A stretch of 16,276 nucleotides of DNA, taken from NCBI GenBank assembly GCA_000697055.1, contig JNDT01002283.1, positions 1 to 16,276 on the forward strand, in the 5' to 3' direction. The position numbers and the translations under genes were made by a program. Within the stretch, counting starts at the first letter, position 1; every line of letters starts with the position of its first letter. The notes beneath the pieces were generated by a model. That model was not told where the DNA came from and did no database searches. It worked only from the letters and a program-made list of their open reading frames with translations. Origin of the DNA: Saksenaea vasiformis B4078. Lineage: Eukaryota > Mucoromycota > Mucoromycetes > Mucorales > Saksenaeaceae. Positions 7,820 through 14,796 of the stretch are shown here, piece after piece.

Positions 7820-8733
7820 TTTGTCCCTTCGACGTCCATGGAGTTCATTCGAGGACCAGTAAACAACATGATGCGCAGCCTAACTGCCCTTGGTCACCCG
7901 ACGCCAGAAATTCTGTACACTGACAACATTGACGGCGATAAATTTTTCTCCGAGGAAGTTATACCGTCGCTTAGAGCAGACCCTTGGCAGCCGCCAGTCG
8001 TTATGGATTCGAAGGAGCATCCGAACCTCCCTCGTCTGAGCCTACCAAGCGATGTGAATGTAACTGTACACGAAACGAGCAGCCAGATAAATACTGCGAT
8101 AGCGGCGCTTTTAGACCTAATCGACAACGCTGATGGCCAGTCACCAAAAGTGGTAGGATTAGATGCTGAATGGTCGTTTGACGCCCGAAGACCTGTCTGG
8201 AAACGCGTCGCTACCTTACAGGTAGCATATTGTCGACAAATCATCATATTACGACTTTCCCGTCTGCACACACTGCCGCACGCTCTTCTTGCCTTCCTTT
8301 CCAGAAGCGATGTAACGAAAGTTGGCAAGAACATTGGAGGCGACATTAGCCGGCTTCAAAGAAGCTTCCCCGAACCACCAATCGAAGCAGCCGGCATGAC
8401 GGAGTTGGGCGGGTACTGTAAAGATCGCGGCCTCGTGGTATCCGCAACGACAAGCTTGGCTGGAATTTGTGCGAGTGTCCTTCATCATCGTCTCCCAAAG
8501 GATGAAAATATCCGGCAAAGTGACTGGGACCAACCAGCTCTGAGTCAGGAGCAAATCACGTACGCCGCATTAGATGCATGGGCGTCTTTGGAAATCTACC
8601 GGCAAGCATCTTCTCTGCCACCAACAAGTCAGGCAGCCGTCTGCATCGACCAAAACGAGCCAATTACGCCTCTAAGTGACGATCGTACACGAGCCATTGC
8701 TCATGGACGAATTATAGATGAACCTCAACCACG
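7820..8733 (+). pseudogene. Copy 2 segment: second catalytic Asp and WRN-like 3'-5' exonuclease
   Basis: Frame continues directly after the TGA at 7817 (FVPSTSMEFIRG). Numbering from ATG 7838: second transposase Asp in ILYTDN (Asp29). The exonuclease covers about 75-255, with motif I GLDAEW (Asp109, Glu111), motif II VGKNIGGDISRL (Asp169), motif III YAALDAW (Tyr242, Asp246). The full DEDDy set is kept, as in copy 1, although the two copies are otherwise well diverged. That points to past selection on exonuclease function. WRN-type domains remove nucleotides from 3' DNA ends; here the activity could trim transposon or target ends, which is inference. The segment ends in splice donor GTAAGG at 8734. 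Confidence 0.85.
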
Positions 8734-8786
8734 GTAAGGGATATTAATGCACTGCGATGGCGATACATGCTGATCAATGGACGTAG
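8734..8786 (+). other. Intron 2 of copy 2
   Basis: GTAAGG donor at 8734, TGCTGAT branch-like site near 8768, CGTAG acceptor ending at 8786; 53 bp, phase 2. It removes the TAA at 8735-8737 and joins EPQPR to KFNGRN in frame. Confidence 0.75.
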
Positions 8787-9412
8787 AAAATTTAATGGAA
8801 GAAATCGTACGGATAATAGGGCGGTCATAGAGGTTCAGCATGTCACTGTACCTAGTGCCACTACTCAGCTATGCGATGAACAACCTCTATCGAGTTTTGG
8901 TGTCCCACCTTTCCGCATTATGGCTAGGATACAAGCGCTTCGATACCGGCGACAGGATATCTCAGAAATACGCAACGCCGAGAAACCTGTGATAGACAAT
9001 GTAACTCTAACTACTCAGACACAGGTACATAATGTGTTGAACCTTTCGTGGGATAGCAGCAATGTAGAGGACGAAGGAGAGTCTGACGAAGATGACAGCG
9101 ATATTGAAAGTGAGCAGACTGCCGAAAACTCTGCGGTAGATGAAGAAAGCAGGAGAAGAGGATACAGAATGCTGGATACCATATACAGGAATGCAATTAC
9201 ATCCAACAATCCAAGCACAGTAGCTCCGTTTGTAAGAACTCGCGTAATTCAGGACGTATGGCACGCTTTGAAGCGTATATCAGTTCCAAAGAAGCATGGT
9301 CTCCGCAGAAATTTCCAAAGAGCACTGACAGATGCGGTCATGGTAATGGATCAAAGCGACGTTGCCGAAGTGAAGCGAGTGCTTGAAAGAAAAGGAGAGG
9401 AATTTGATCAAG
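8787..9412 (+). pseudogene. Copy 2 segment: acidic linker exon
   Basis: About 208 residues with no enzymatic motif. The middle is strongly acidic (VEDEGESDEDDSDIESE); the end is helical and basic (RTRVIQDVWHALKRI, VPKKHGLRRNFQRALTDAV). It aligns with the copy 1 piece at 3182-3780. It joins the exonuclease to the last catalytic residue of the transposase and may act as a hinge or an interaction surface. Confidence 0.7.
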
Positions 9413-9471
9413 GTTAGCAGTATTTTCCCTCCCTCATAGCAACAATTTTCTCTAATATAGTTAATATGCAG
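9413..9471 (+). other. Intron 3 of copy 2
   Basis: GTTAGC donor at 9413, CTCTAAT branch-like site near 9449, ATGCAG acceptor ending at 9471; 59 bp, phase 1. Splicing gives EEFDQVQRTRKQW and restores colinearity with copy 1. The donor is not a strong consensus. Confidence 0.65.
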
Positions 9472-10325
9472 TTCAGAGGACAAGGAAACAATGGCTGCAA
9501 GCTAGGATTCGGCGCGTCATCCCACCACCCCATTTGATGGTACGTCCTGTCTACGATGTGCTCATCACGTATGGTCCTCTACTGTGCGCATCAGTAAAGC
9601 AACCGCTCTTCAATGCTCAAGCCTGGAAGGAAGCTCGTAACTTTTTAGAGTTAGTCGTAAAGGGATATCTTAACGAACCAGAAGGGCAGCAGCTCTATCA
9701 TGAGCGCTATACAGATGCAGATGGCCTTACGGTCTATCGATGCTCAAGAAGAACTAACGTTTTGGAAGGTGGCATACATCAAAATGTAATCAGAAGGTTC
9801 GGTGCCTTCAACGCAAGCCCAAAATTTGCCTGCAGCTTAATGCTTGAATACCGTATGCGGCATAATCTTGATGTAAGTGAAGAGACTTTGCTGATAGCAT
9901 ATGTTGTCTTACATTACTTAGGTGGAATTGAAAACCGCACGGGCAAACGATACCGCGATCACTACGGTCTGTGGTTGAAAGATGAAATACAAATACTATA
10001 CCTAAAGCTTGATGACGAAATACCATCTCACTTGGATGAGTGGCGAAATACATCCGTATATATGCCAACGAGAGAGCGATTTGATATACCAGAAGTCTCC
10101 GATCAGCAGATTCGCCTGCGGCGTATGGAAAGATACACTGGCGCCATTGCTAGCAGCAGCGCAAGATACCAATTCCTCATACAACGGCAAGATATTAAGT
10201 ATGCAATCCTCCCTATTCATACCATGGAGGAAAGATTACTATTTTCCCGACTCGCGACTCAATTTTGCAGCAATGTCGTTTCTGCAGCGGTCAGATGGGA
10301 AAGTTTTGCTCAAACTTGGGAATAG
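9472..10325 (+). pseudogene. Copy 2 segment: third catalytic Glu block of transposase
   Basis: Continues RIRRVIPPP (copy 1: RRVKRIVPPP), then YDVLITYGPLL and the catalytic motif RRTNVLEGGIHQNVIRRF, in which the Glu is the likely third acid of the DDE triad. It is followed by LEYRMRHNLDV, ENRTGKRYRDHYGLWL and YAILPIHTMEERLLF, all shared with copy 1. The TAG at 10323-10325 results from a frame slip: at about 10316-10320 the homologous frame moves by one base. Confidence 0.75.
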
Positions 10326-10780
10326 CACATATGCCAACGGAGCAAATATACATTACAAACACCCTCAGATGATTCAGTCATACCATACGCTACGGGAGCG
10401 AGCCCAGATCCAGCGCAGCACGGCGGTATTGACAGCAGCAGCCCGCAGCCGACTATTATACCTATCAGAATGGCAGTATGAAGGCACTATTGACGCCCCT
10501 CATCCGATACCTCGACCGCGATCTATACCAATTGTGCACTCACACCAATCACCACCACCGATTATACTGTCTTCCACAGCACTTCCTCCCATGTTACCCC
10601 AGTTAGCTGTAACCCCTATACCATCAACCTCGTATACCCCACCCGCAACACTAGCGGGTATAATTCTGATCCCAAGAATACCACAGCCAATCCAGCGCAG
10701 GAAACGGTCGAGACACTGCGCCCTTTGCGGTGAAGCAAGCTGTCCTGGGAGTCAAAATAGGTGGTTCTATGGAAAAGCGG
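10318..10780 (+). pseudogene. Copy 2 segment: Pro-rich tail and terminal Cys cluster
   Basis: In the shifted frame the protein continues YANGANIHYKHPQMIQSYH, then a Pro/Ser-rich stretch, basic RRKRSRH, and CALCGEASCPGSQNRW, a CxxCG...CxG...R cluster of the sort that ends some transposases. A closing Cys would be expected a few residues later, but the sequence runs into a GGTACC inverted repeat at 10779-10802. The frame stays open to 10845, but its last ~20 codons look like foreign sequence. The open frame 5' of 10318 on this register overlaps the real exon and is not coding. Confidence 0.6.
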
Positions 10781-10802
10781 GGTACCTCCCAGAGGTAACC
10801 CC
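10779..10802. repeat. Small inverted repeat, candidate left end of element C
   Basis: GGGGTACCT (10779-10787) and AGGTAACCCC (10793-10802) form an imperfect stem with a five-base loop. The inner GGTACCTCCCAG (10781-10792) recurs as an exact reverse complement at 14454-14465, on the far side of element C. No target-site duplication was seen. Confidence 0.45.
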
Positions 10803-10884
10803 GAGTCACGGTCCGGTTGTCCGGTTGATCGGTCAGGAAAAATGATCACGGTTGAAGACTACTCGAAACATAACACAGCTGTAG

Positions 10885-11193
10885 ATGTCTCTCTTTCTCG
10901 AAACTATGAATTTTCAGCAACGAACTTCTTTTCCTCACTTCCCTAAAGCCAAAGAACTAATTGAGGTTCCCGCAATTGTCAGCAATGAGGGTAAATATGA
11001 TACTCATGTTGATATTGGCTGGTGCATGAAGCGCCAGAACGGATACCCCATCGCTGGAGGGCGAATGTTGACAAAAGTCTGCCTTGGAAGTGTCCGGTGC
11101 CAGAATAGCCAGTGCTTATTATACAACGTTGATGTGCGTCCACGACATACTGCGAAGCTGATCGAATCTCAGTGCCGACAGGGCTACTTGTAA
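10885..11193 (+). pseudogene. Element C segment: GCM/WRKY-like zinc finger of transposase
   Basis: Start set at ATG 10885, preceded directly by an in-frame TAG. The first ~60 residues have no recognisable motif. Then comes KVCLGSVRCQNSQC (Cys66, Cys72, Cys77), DVRPRH and SQC (Cys97), the pattern of GCM-like zinc fingers found at the front of one fungal MULE group. The frame stops at 11191-11193, but shifting one base at about 11187-11190 reads CKVRIHFS...GICRMYPGE...VHSHG, which supplies the remaining Cys and the HxH pair. The finger is therefore split by a frameshift. Its expected role is binding the transposon ends. Confidence 0.7.
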
Positions 11194-11725
11194 AGTAAGA
11201 ATACACTTCTCCTTCACCAACGGCATTTGTCGCATGTATCCTGGTGAGAATCCTGGTGAAGATGTTCATTCTCATGGCACCTATGATGCCAAACATTTAA
11301 CGGAAGAAAGTCGCCAACAGCTTGAGGAAATTGTGCTCGCTAATACGAAAGTGACAGCAAAACCACTTGTGGTTGGGATGCACAAGAATTCGTCATTGCC
11401 TTATCCTGTGAGAGAAATCCACCCAATTTTGCAAAATCAGGATAGAACTGCGTATGAACGCCGACGAACTTTGAAAGATAACAACGTTGCGATGAATCCG
11501 TCTTGTCTCTTGGAACAGTTTCACAATCTTCAAGAAGAATATCCAGATTATTTTACTTGTTGCAACATTATGAAAGGTGCTTCTGTTATCGCTCTCCGCT
11601 CCCCCTTTGTCGCGCACTTCGTTGACTTTGAAAAGCAACCGGTATCAGTTGACGTGACGTACAAAGCGTTTAGAGATGGATATTACTTGTGCACCGCTGT
11701 AATATACTGTGAACAATTACAGTGA
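11194..11725 (+). pseudogene. Element C segment: zinc-finger end and first catalytic Asp
   Basis: Open frame through ATG 11234 to a TGA at 11723-11725. It begins with the HSHG half of the zinc finger, passes a spacer of about 110 residues, and reaches PVSVDVTYKAFRDGYYLCTAV, where the Asp of DVTYK (Asp140 from 11234) is the first catalytic acid of MULE transposases. The TGA falls at EQLQ*HVICFTAVIDGL. Relatives, as I remember them, carry Arg there, so a CGA to TGA change is likely. The next segment is in the same frame. Confidence 0.75.
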
Positions 11726-12466
11726 CATGTAATTTGCTTTACTGCTGTTATTGATGGCCTTATAACTCAGCACTTCGCTCAATTCTTTATGTCGTTTTTC
11801 TTAACCTATTCTATAATGTTCCGGAATGAGTCTGACTTCCTGGGTGTCTTAAGCGACTACTCAGAAGCACAGATCAAAGGATTTCTGGCTGCATATAAAC
11901 AAGTAACTGGACGAAACGATGGATTAAAGTATCTTAAAGGATGCTACAGACATTTTACAACATCGGTCACACGAATAGTGCAGAATAGTGCCATCATTGA
12001 TGAGACTCAGGAAAAAAGGTTCACGCAACTTGTTTACACCTTGTATTGCACCCGGAGCAAAACTGAATTTAAGAAGACATGCGGATCCATTTTGAAAGAA
12101 TTTCCTGCGTCGAAAAAATGGTTAGAGTGGTGGACGAAACGCAATGTAAGGAGCATGATATTTCGCGCCAGAAGCAAAATGAATCAAGCTTTACTGCAAC
12201 ATGCGACAAGAACCACAAATGGTGTTAAATCTTTTCACAACGATATATACCGTTTTTTCATTGAAAAGAAGCGCGACGACCAGCCAGTACCAGACGACCT
12301 CCGCATACTGCTGCAATATATAGTCAATGACAACGCAGCACTGAGACATTTCTTAGAGGGTGGCCAACTTCGTTACAAGAGGAAGACCTCCTCGAAAGAA
12401 GAAAATGCGAAGAAAAAAAGAAAAACGACGAATATCTGTGAAAAGAAAAAGTTAAAAAGTATGTAA
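11726..12466 (+). pseudogene. Element C segment: MULE core with catalytic Glu replaced by Lys
   Basis: Same frame as the previous segment. Numbering from ATG 11789: second catalytic Asp in LSDYSEAQIKGF (Asp23); the conserved Cys-His pair in GCYRHF (Cys52, His55); WLEWWTKRNVRSMIF, a family hallmark; then RTTNGVKSFHNDIYRF. The last motif is TTNGVESFH in active relatives, and here Lys147 (codon 12227-12229, AAA) stands in place of the catalytic Glu, so the triad is incomplete. The segment ends in a Lys-rich stretch, where the frame shifts between about 12441 and 12457 in A-rich DNA. Confidence 0.78.
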
Positions 12467-12646
12467 ATGATGGAAGAGCACCAGACACAGTCAAGACGTT
12501 GCTGAGAAAAAAGCCTGAAATATCAGCAAAGAAGTGTGGAGAGAAATCAAGAAAGAGATCAGGAGAAAAGTCGAGGAGAGAGTTGAAAAACAAACCTCCA
12601 GAGATGCTTAATGAATCCATCGACAACGACGTTGATCTTGAAGAAA
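12457..12646 (+). pseudogene. Element C segment: basic linker exon
   Basis: After the shift the frame is open for 63 codons: KYVNDGRAPDTVKTLLRKK, repeated Lys/Arg/Ser, then NESIDNDVDLEE, ending at splice donor GTAAGT at 12647. No catalytic motif. It links the transposase core to the protease domain and may carry nuclear-localisation signals. Its in-frame connection to the exon at 12698 is the main evidence that transposase and protease form one protein. Confidence 0.65.
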
Positions 12647-12697
12647 GTAAGTGATTTCATAGCTTACCAGAAGAGGTAGTTAAATACTGTTACATAG
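12647..12697 (+). other. Intron between transposase linker and protease domain of element C
   Basis: GTAAGT donor at 12647 and CATAG acceptor ending at 12697; 51 bp, phase 1. Splicing gives DVDLEEKNMLEATR and runs without a break into the protease frame. Confidence 0.7.
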
Positions 12698-13764
12698 AAA
12701 ATATGCTCGAAGCCACGCGCACTATTGCGACAACTGCGTGCGACGATGGTTATCATTATGTGATAGCGCTCAATCCAAACAGCAATAACTCCTGTTATAT
12801 TGATGCACCCCTAGAGATGCTTCTACAATCAATGATACCATCCATCGATACACCCATATACGATACATCATATGATTTCGATTATGCGATATATGGCGCT
12901 GCTTTATCGTATCCGGCAAACGGCGTAGCTTCTCGATTACAAGGTTCAGAGAAAGTTCGACAATACATATGGAATAACACGCGATTTGGTACAACGCCAA
13001 ATGACGTCGTGGAATCCACCGAGTACTTGCTAAGCAAAATGTCTCTCTTTTTCAACTCTATGTACACTCTATCTAGTATGCGATGTACTCAGTGCACTGA
13101 GGATCAGCCTCATTGCCTAATCTCAGATGGTATAGACTTTCATCCTCCTATCATATACTATGATCGCTACGATATTCGCTCGCGTACAACTGACATATCT
13201 ACGTTTTCGTCTATGATCGAGGGAAAGCTACGCAACGAAAAGCTACGAGCATGCAAAACGTGCGGAAAAATAGCCAAGAAGTACAACCAAATCACCGATT
13301 ATCCTCCATTCCTTATATTATCTGATATAGCGAACTTTAACCATCGTGGATCAAAAGCCGAGACTGCTTATATTTCTCCTATGCTACGTCTTGAAGAAGT
13401 AACCTATGAACTACATGCTAAGATCCATGCCACTTCCAGCTCTGGAGAACAATTTTATACAGAAGCTGTAGTAAGCCCACGATATGCACCATTTTTAGCG
13501 AAAATCGACAACCTACGCCGTTCTATGCAAGTTATGACAGACAACCCCAGCGAATTCAAAGACACACTATGCAAAAATACAAAAAATGCCCTTCTATTAT
13601 GTTACAAAAAGATCTCTCCGCAAAATACCTGTTATACCCATCCTGAGTACAATAACTTCACCCACTCCACCGAAGATTATATAGATTTTATGTATGACAG
13701 CCGTGCTTATGTTTCCGATAATGAAGAAGGCTCCCAATATGATGATATCCCAGTTGAACTATGA
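12698..13764 (+). CDS. Ubiquitin-specific-protease-like (C19) domain of element C
   Basis: Open frame to TGA 13762-13764; 353 codons if counted from ATG 12703. The Cys box is NNSCYIDAPLEMLLQSM (Cys31), close to the NTCYxNSxLQxL signature of ubiquitin C-terminal hydrolases. Two CxxC pairs, RCTQC (128, 131) and ACKTC (184, 187), match the zinc-binding fingers of USPs. PPFLILSDIANFNHRG resembles the LPxxLxxxLxRF strand, and ALLLCYKK near the end resembles the closing AYxLFY strand. The His box is expected in YELHAKIHATSSSGEQFYTEAV; the GGHY-type position holds Gln250 (CAA at 13450-13452), so the catalytic His may be lost. Role: would cleave ubiquitin or a ubiquitin-like tag. It could be an exon of the upstream transposase (favoured) or a separate short gene. 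An AATAAA overlaps the stop. Confidence 0.7.
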
Positions 13765-13769
13765 ATAAA
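13764..13769 (+). terminator. AATAAA polyadenylation signal after the protease domain
   Basis: AATAAA overlaps the TGA stop at 13762-13764, with further A/T-rich signal-like sequence to about 13800. It marks the probable 3' end of the element C gene. Confidence 0.4.
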
Positions 13770-14029
13770 AAGGTGATATGAACAATAATATAAAAATATT
13801 TAGAGTAGTTCTATGCAATAGGATTAACTGGATCCATCCTACTGTCGCATCGTAACACTTACTCACCTCTTTTGGCACCAAGTTACACGATCGCTCAAGG
13901 ATCCCAACATGGCAATCCTGTTGCTCATCGGCCTTCCTCCAAAACAGTACACATCTCCAAGACAACTCCATGATTCCTTTTGGTAGTAGACCACCGAGCC
14001 GATTACATAATAGACACAATAGAATAGAA

Positions 14030-14040
14030 TATAAAAAGGG
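14030..14040 (+). promoter_or_regulatory. TATA box without an assigned gene
   Basis: TATAAAAAGGG is a near-ideal TATA box, followed by a C/T-rich stretch from about 14065. No coding frame starts nearby; the next gene begins 760 bp away. It could belong to a solo LTR or to a non-coding transcript. Confidence 0.35.
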
Positions 14041-14282
14041 GCATCTGCGCAACAATAAAAGACATCTATCCTTTCTATCTTATTCGTATCCACGTCTATC
14101 ATCCTCGAGTGATCTTGTGCAGTTATTTCAGATCCAGGATTGATACGACACTATTCACTGCTAAAAAGGGAACGATATGACAGCTTCCCTTGCAACGAGT
14201 CTTAATTGATCACACAATTTGTTTATCTACCTATTGGGCGCAAAAACAAATAAAAAAACTTTTCTCCCAGTGACACATGATA

Positions 14283-14314
14283 TTATAATAGTTACATGTT
14301 ATAATAGTTACACG
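14283..14314 (+). repeat. Tandem duplication of a 16-bp unit
   Basis: TTATAATAGTTACATG (14283-14298) is followed directly by TTATAATAGTTACACG (14299-14314), with one mismatch. Confidence 0.8.
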
Positions 14315-14340
14315 TTATTCTAATAATGGCTTTTAAAATC

Positions 14341-14485
14341 GTGGAGGGTACCTCTGTGGGTACCTCTGTGCGTCTAATTTTGAGTACCCTCTACACAGTC
14401 ACACCGAGGTACTTATAGATGGCTTATATACCGGATAGTTGCCAGAACTGTGACTGGGAGGTACCTCTGCAGGTACCTCAGTTTT
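14341..14485. repeat. Cluster of GGTACCTCTG repeats with inverted arms
   Basis: GGGTACCTCTGTG occurs twice with 12-bp period (14346-14358, 14358-14370); GGTACCTCTGCA and GGTACCTCAG again lie 12 bp apart near 14460-14480. GTGGAGGGTACCTC (14341-14354) faces GAGTACCCTCTACAC (14382-14396) as an imperfect inverted repeat, and CAGTCACA faces TGTGACTG further right. This layout suits transposon sub-terminal repeats that bind a transposase. Confidence 0.6.
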
Positions 14486-14543
14486 ATAGGATCTCGGCAT
14501 GTTGTACCTTGACATCTTAATTAAGTGTCTGTATAATGACGCG

Positions 14544-14551
14544 TGACGTCA
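14544..14551. promoter_or_regulatory. TGACGTCA palindrome (CRE/ATF-type site)
   Basis: Perfect eight-base site recognised by bZIP factors of the ATF/CREB class, about 250 bp upstream of the transposase start at 14797. Chance occurrence is possible. Confidence 0.3.
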
Positions 14552-14632
14552 GTCCTGGTATTAAAAGACTAGATTCAGTTATCATAAATCCTGGTTCTGT
14601 TTTTCAGAAATAAACTCGAGGGGAATTGCTAC

Positions 14633-14667
14633 GGACAAAGACCTTTCCCTTAGGGACAAAAACCTTT
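14633..14667 (+). repeat. Direct repeat GGACAAAGACCTTT
   Basis: GGACAAAGACCTTT (14633-14646) and GGACAAAAACCTTT (14654-14667), one mismatch, 21 bp apart, lying 130-165 bp upstream of the transposase ATG. Confidence 0.6.
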
Positions 14668-14796
14668 TTCAAATACCGACAGGTTCCTTTGTCGTTGTAC
14701 TATCATCACGATTACCACTTTTGTCGTAGAGTTTTTGCCCATACAAAATAACCTTAAGCCACAAACTGTACCTGTTGCAATCACCACATTGTTAAC

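Larger units (their letters stand above)
6794..10780 (+). mobile_element. Copy 2: zinc-ribbon DDE transposase with internal exonuclease
   Basis: The longer of the two related transposon genes, about 4 kb. Domain order: N-terminal CxxC...CxxC zinc ribbon, catalytic Asp 1 and 2, DEDDy exonuclease, acidic linker, catalytic Glu, Pro-rich tail, terminal CxxC cluster. Three introns (7676-7726, 8734-8786, 9413-9471) connect frames that align with copy 1. Lesions: TAA at 6959-6961 (only if the upstream ATG is the start), TGA at 7817-7819, and a one-base shift near 10316-10320. The N-terminal zinc ribbon resembles fungal DUF6729 proteins as I remember them; this needs a profile search. The 3' end is probably cut by element C at about 10780. 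Confidence 0.75.
10781..14465 (+). mobile_element. Element C: GCM-type MULE transposase fused to USP-like protease
   Basis: A candidate transposon of about 3.7 kb bounded by the 12-bp inverted match GGTACCTCCCAG (10781-10792 and 14454-14465). It contains one broken gene (10885-13764) and about 700 bp of non-coding DNA on its right side. The inverted repeats are short and no target duplication was found, so the borders are tentative; the gene content is better supported than the ends. Confidence 0.45.
13770..14796. other. Non-coding, repeat-rich region between element C and element B
   Basis: About 1 kb without a supported gene. Short minus-strand frames here have no recognisable motif. It contains a strong TATA-like box (14030), a 16-bp tandem duplication (14283-14314), clustered GGTACCTC repeats (14341-14485), a TGACGTCA palindrome (14544) and a 14-bp direct repeat (14633-14667). 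It probably combines the right end of element C with the left end and promoter of element B. Confidence 0.5.

Noticed and set aside
10009..10317. First part of the 278-codon frame ending at 10845
   Set aside because: It overlaps the catalytic-Glu exon in a different register and has no homology to copy 1; only the part after about 10318 matches.
2150..10780. Assignment of copies 1 and 2 to KDZ or Academ transposons
   Set aside because: KDZ elements as I know them lack an exonuclease insert, and Academ elements pair with an XPG-type nuclease, not a WRN-like DEDDy domain; the name was left open.
5699..11725. Reassigned genetic code with TGA as Trp
   Set aside because: The in-frame TGAs at 5699, 7817 and 11723 do not fall at conserved Trp positions, TGA also ends other frames naturally, and there are independent frameshifts and TAA codons.
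13759..14102. Two overlapping minus-strand frames after element C
   Set aside because: Odd composition with hydrophobic runs but no motif, and in a region full of short repeats; not supported as genes.
14283..14370. CRISPR-like repeat array
   Set aside because: Only two direct units per motif, no regular spacers, and the setting is eukaryotic.
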